Below are positions 6,585 to 7,543 of a stretch of DNA of 7,543 nucleotides, in pieces. Under the pieces are notes generated by a model that saw nothing but the letters and a program-made list of their open reading frames with translations, searched no databases and had not been told where the DNA came from. Numbering within the stretch: position 1 is the first letter of the stretch; each line of letters starts with the position of its first letter. Position numbers and translations under genes: made by a program. The stretch covers positions 1,031 through 8,573 of the forward strand of contig DNWN01000091.1 in the NCBI GenBank assembly GCA_003507115.1. Direction: 5' to 3'. Source of the stretch: Cryomorphaceae bacterium (GTDB lineage Bacteria > Bacteroidota > Bacteroidia > Flavobacteriales > Schleiferiaceae).

Positions 6585-7543
6585 CCTTTCACCCGGCCTG
6601 TGATGCCGCCCGGCGGGAATCGGTACGAACCGTGGCCGACCTGTGGACCTCGGGAGACGCTTTTCTTCCCTTGCAAACCAGTGGGAGCACAGGATGGCCA
6701 AAGAGCTTGATGGTCCCTAGGTGGGCGGTTCAGCAAAGTATCGAAGACAGTGCACAAGCCTTTCAACTTGCTCCAGGCCAGCGCACAGCCCTATCCATGG
6801 ATGTGGCGGGGACCGGCGGGCGCATGATGCTCTGGCGTGCCCTGGCCCTTGAAATGTCCCTACAGGTCCTTCCCGTATCCCGTCAAGTAGATTGGGAAGG
6901 AGATTTGGACTTTTTAGCACTCATTCCTCAGCAAGCCCTGGCGTTTTCCTCGGGTCAATGGACCCGCGTTCGTACTGTGCTGCTGGGTGGTGCTCCTCTT
7001 CAAGTTCATGAGGAGCAAGCCCTCGCGAAGGCCCCGACGACATTATATCACGGGTTTGGGATGACGGAAACCCTCACGCATTTTGCTCTGCGGCGCGTTG
7101 GGGAAGATCCCGTTTATCGCTGCCTACCCGGGGTGACCGTCGAATCGGTAGATGGGGCCTTAGTGATTCACGCGCCAAGTCGGGGGGTAGAGGCCCTCCA
7201 AAGCACAGACGCGGTGACCGTGCACGATGCCCATTCTTTTACCTGGTTAGGCCGCCTCGATGGGGCCATCCTTTCGGGAGGTAAAAAAATATTCCCGGAG
7301 GAGATCGACCGTACTATCGCGGCGGCCTTTCCCGGACATCCGCCCGGATTTGCGGGTGGCCTAGCAGATGCCCAGTGGGGGGAGGCCCTGGTGTGGTATT
7401 CGGAGCCCTTATCCGACATTCAGCGCGCACGTTTGATAACAGCCTTTGAGGCCCTCCCATCGTGGAAACGGCCCAAGCACATCCTTGAAGGGGAACTGCC
7501 GCTGACACCCAGTGGGAAGTGGAAAAGGAAGCTGGGTAGCTAG
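6581..7543 (+). CDS. menE: o-Succinylbenzoate--CoA ligase (MenE), short form
   Basis: ANL-superfamily adenylating enzyme that activates o-succinylbenzoate with ATP and joins it to CoA, making the MenB substrate. Seen in order (numbering from 6581): P-loop T-S-G-S-T-G-W-P-K (33-41), Y-H-G-F-G-M-T-E-T (156-164), W-L-G-R-L-D-G-A-I-L-S-G-G-K-K-I-F-P-E-E (222-241, with the hinge/ribose Asp at D227), and the C-terminal T-P-S-G-K-W-K-R (K313, adenylation lysine). At 320 residues it lacks much of the N-terminal region of ordinary MenE proteins (about 450-490), but all core adenylation motifs remain; I believe shortened MenE is common in Bacteroidetes. The ATG at 6581 overlaps the menC stop as ATGA, as at menI/menF. 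An in-frame ATG at 6569 would add four residues and cannot be excluded. The TAG is the last codon of the window. Confidence 0.94.
   Translation: MTFHPACDAARRESVRTVADLWTSGDAFLPLQTSGSTGWPKSLMVPRWAVQQSIEDSAQAFQLAPGQRTALSMDVAGTGGRMMLWRALALEMSLQVLPVSRQVDWEGDLDFLALIPQQALAFSSGQWTRVRTVLLGGAPLQVHEEQALAKAPTTLYHGFGMTETLTHFALRRVGEDPVYRCLPGVTVESVDGALVIHAPSRGVEALQSTDAVTVHDAHSFTWLGRLDGAILSGGKKIFPEEIDRTIAAAFPGHPPGFAGGLADAQWGEALVWYSEPLSDIQRARLITAFEALPSWKRPKHILEGELPLTPSGKWKRKLGS

Noticed and set aside
1..7543. Mobile element, CRISPR, defence or other unknown system
   Set aside because: Every stretch is accounted for by housekeeping genes with gaps of at most 58 bp; no repeats, integrase, transposase or accessory genes are visible.

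Overview
The window looks like chromosomal DNA from a member of the Bacteroidota (Bacteroidetes). Three things point there. The protein signatures match that phylum as I know it: ThrRS with C-R-G-G-H-I-P-N-T-G, MenC with the I-G-W-W-I-T-S-A-L-E block, and short MenF and MenE. Start codons mostly lack Shine-Dalgarno sequences. Matches to the Bacteroidetes -7 promoter box TAnnTTTG sit just before key start codons. The DNA is moderately GC-rich by eye (not counted). I cannot name a genus.

Layout: on the minus strand at the left edge is the 5' part of thrS (TGS plus editing domain), cut by the window end. A 58-bp divergent intergenic region (684-741) carries a -7 box for each direction, and the two boxes form an imperfect inverted repeat. 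From 742 to the last base, seven plus-strand genes are packed almost without gaps: menI, menF, menD, menB, menA, menC, menE. Junctions are ATGA (menI/menF), TAATG (menF/menD), a 10-nt gap (menD/menB), TTGA (menB/menA, giving a TTG start), a 4-nt gap (menA/menC) and ATGA (menC/menE, with an alternative start 12 nt earlier). There are no RNA genes, mobile elements, CRISPR arrays or long gene-free stretches.

Together the genes encode most of the classical o-succinylbenzoate menaquinone (vitamin K2) pathway. MenF makes isochorismate from chorismate, MenD makes SEPHCHC, MenC makes o-succinylbenzoate, MenE activates it to OSB-CoA, MenB closes the naphthoate ring, MenI hydrolyses DHNA-CoA, and MenA prenylates DHNA in the membrane. 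MenH (SHCHC synthase) and the final methyltransferase MenG/UbiE are not here. A well-formed internal promoter candidate (TTG, 19-nt spacer, TAATTTTG) directly precedes menB, so menBACE may be transcribed separately as well as with menIFD.

This is mostly an ordinary, well-understood biosynthetic operon, and I do not see a new biological system. The points worth a second look are the paired divergent promoter boxes, the -7 boxes 4-5 nt before two start codons (possible leaderless mRNAs), the Asp-to-Glu change in MenD's metal/ThDP motif, and the missing menH.
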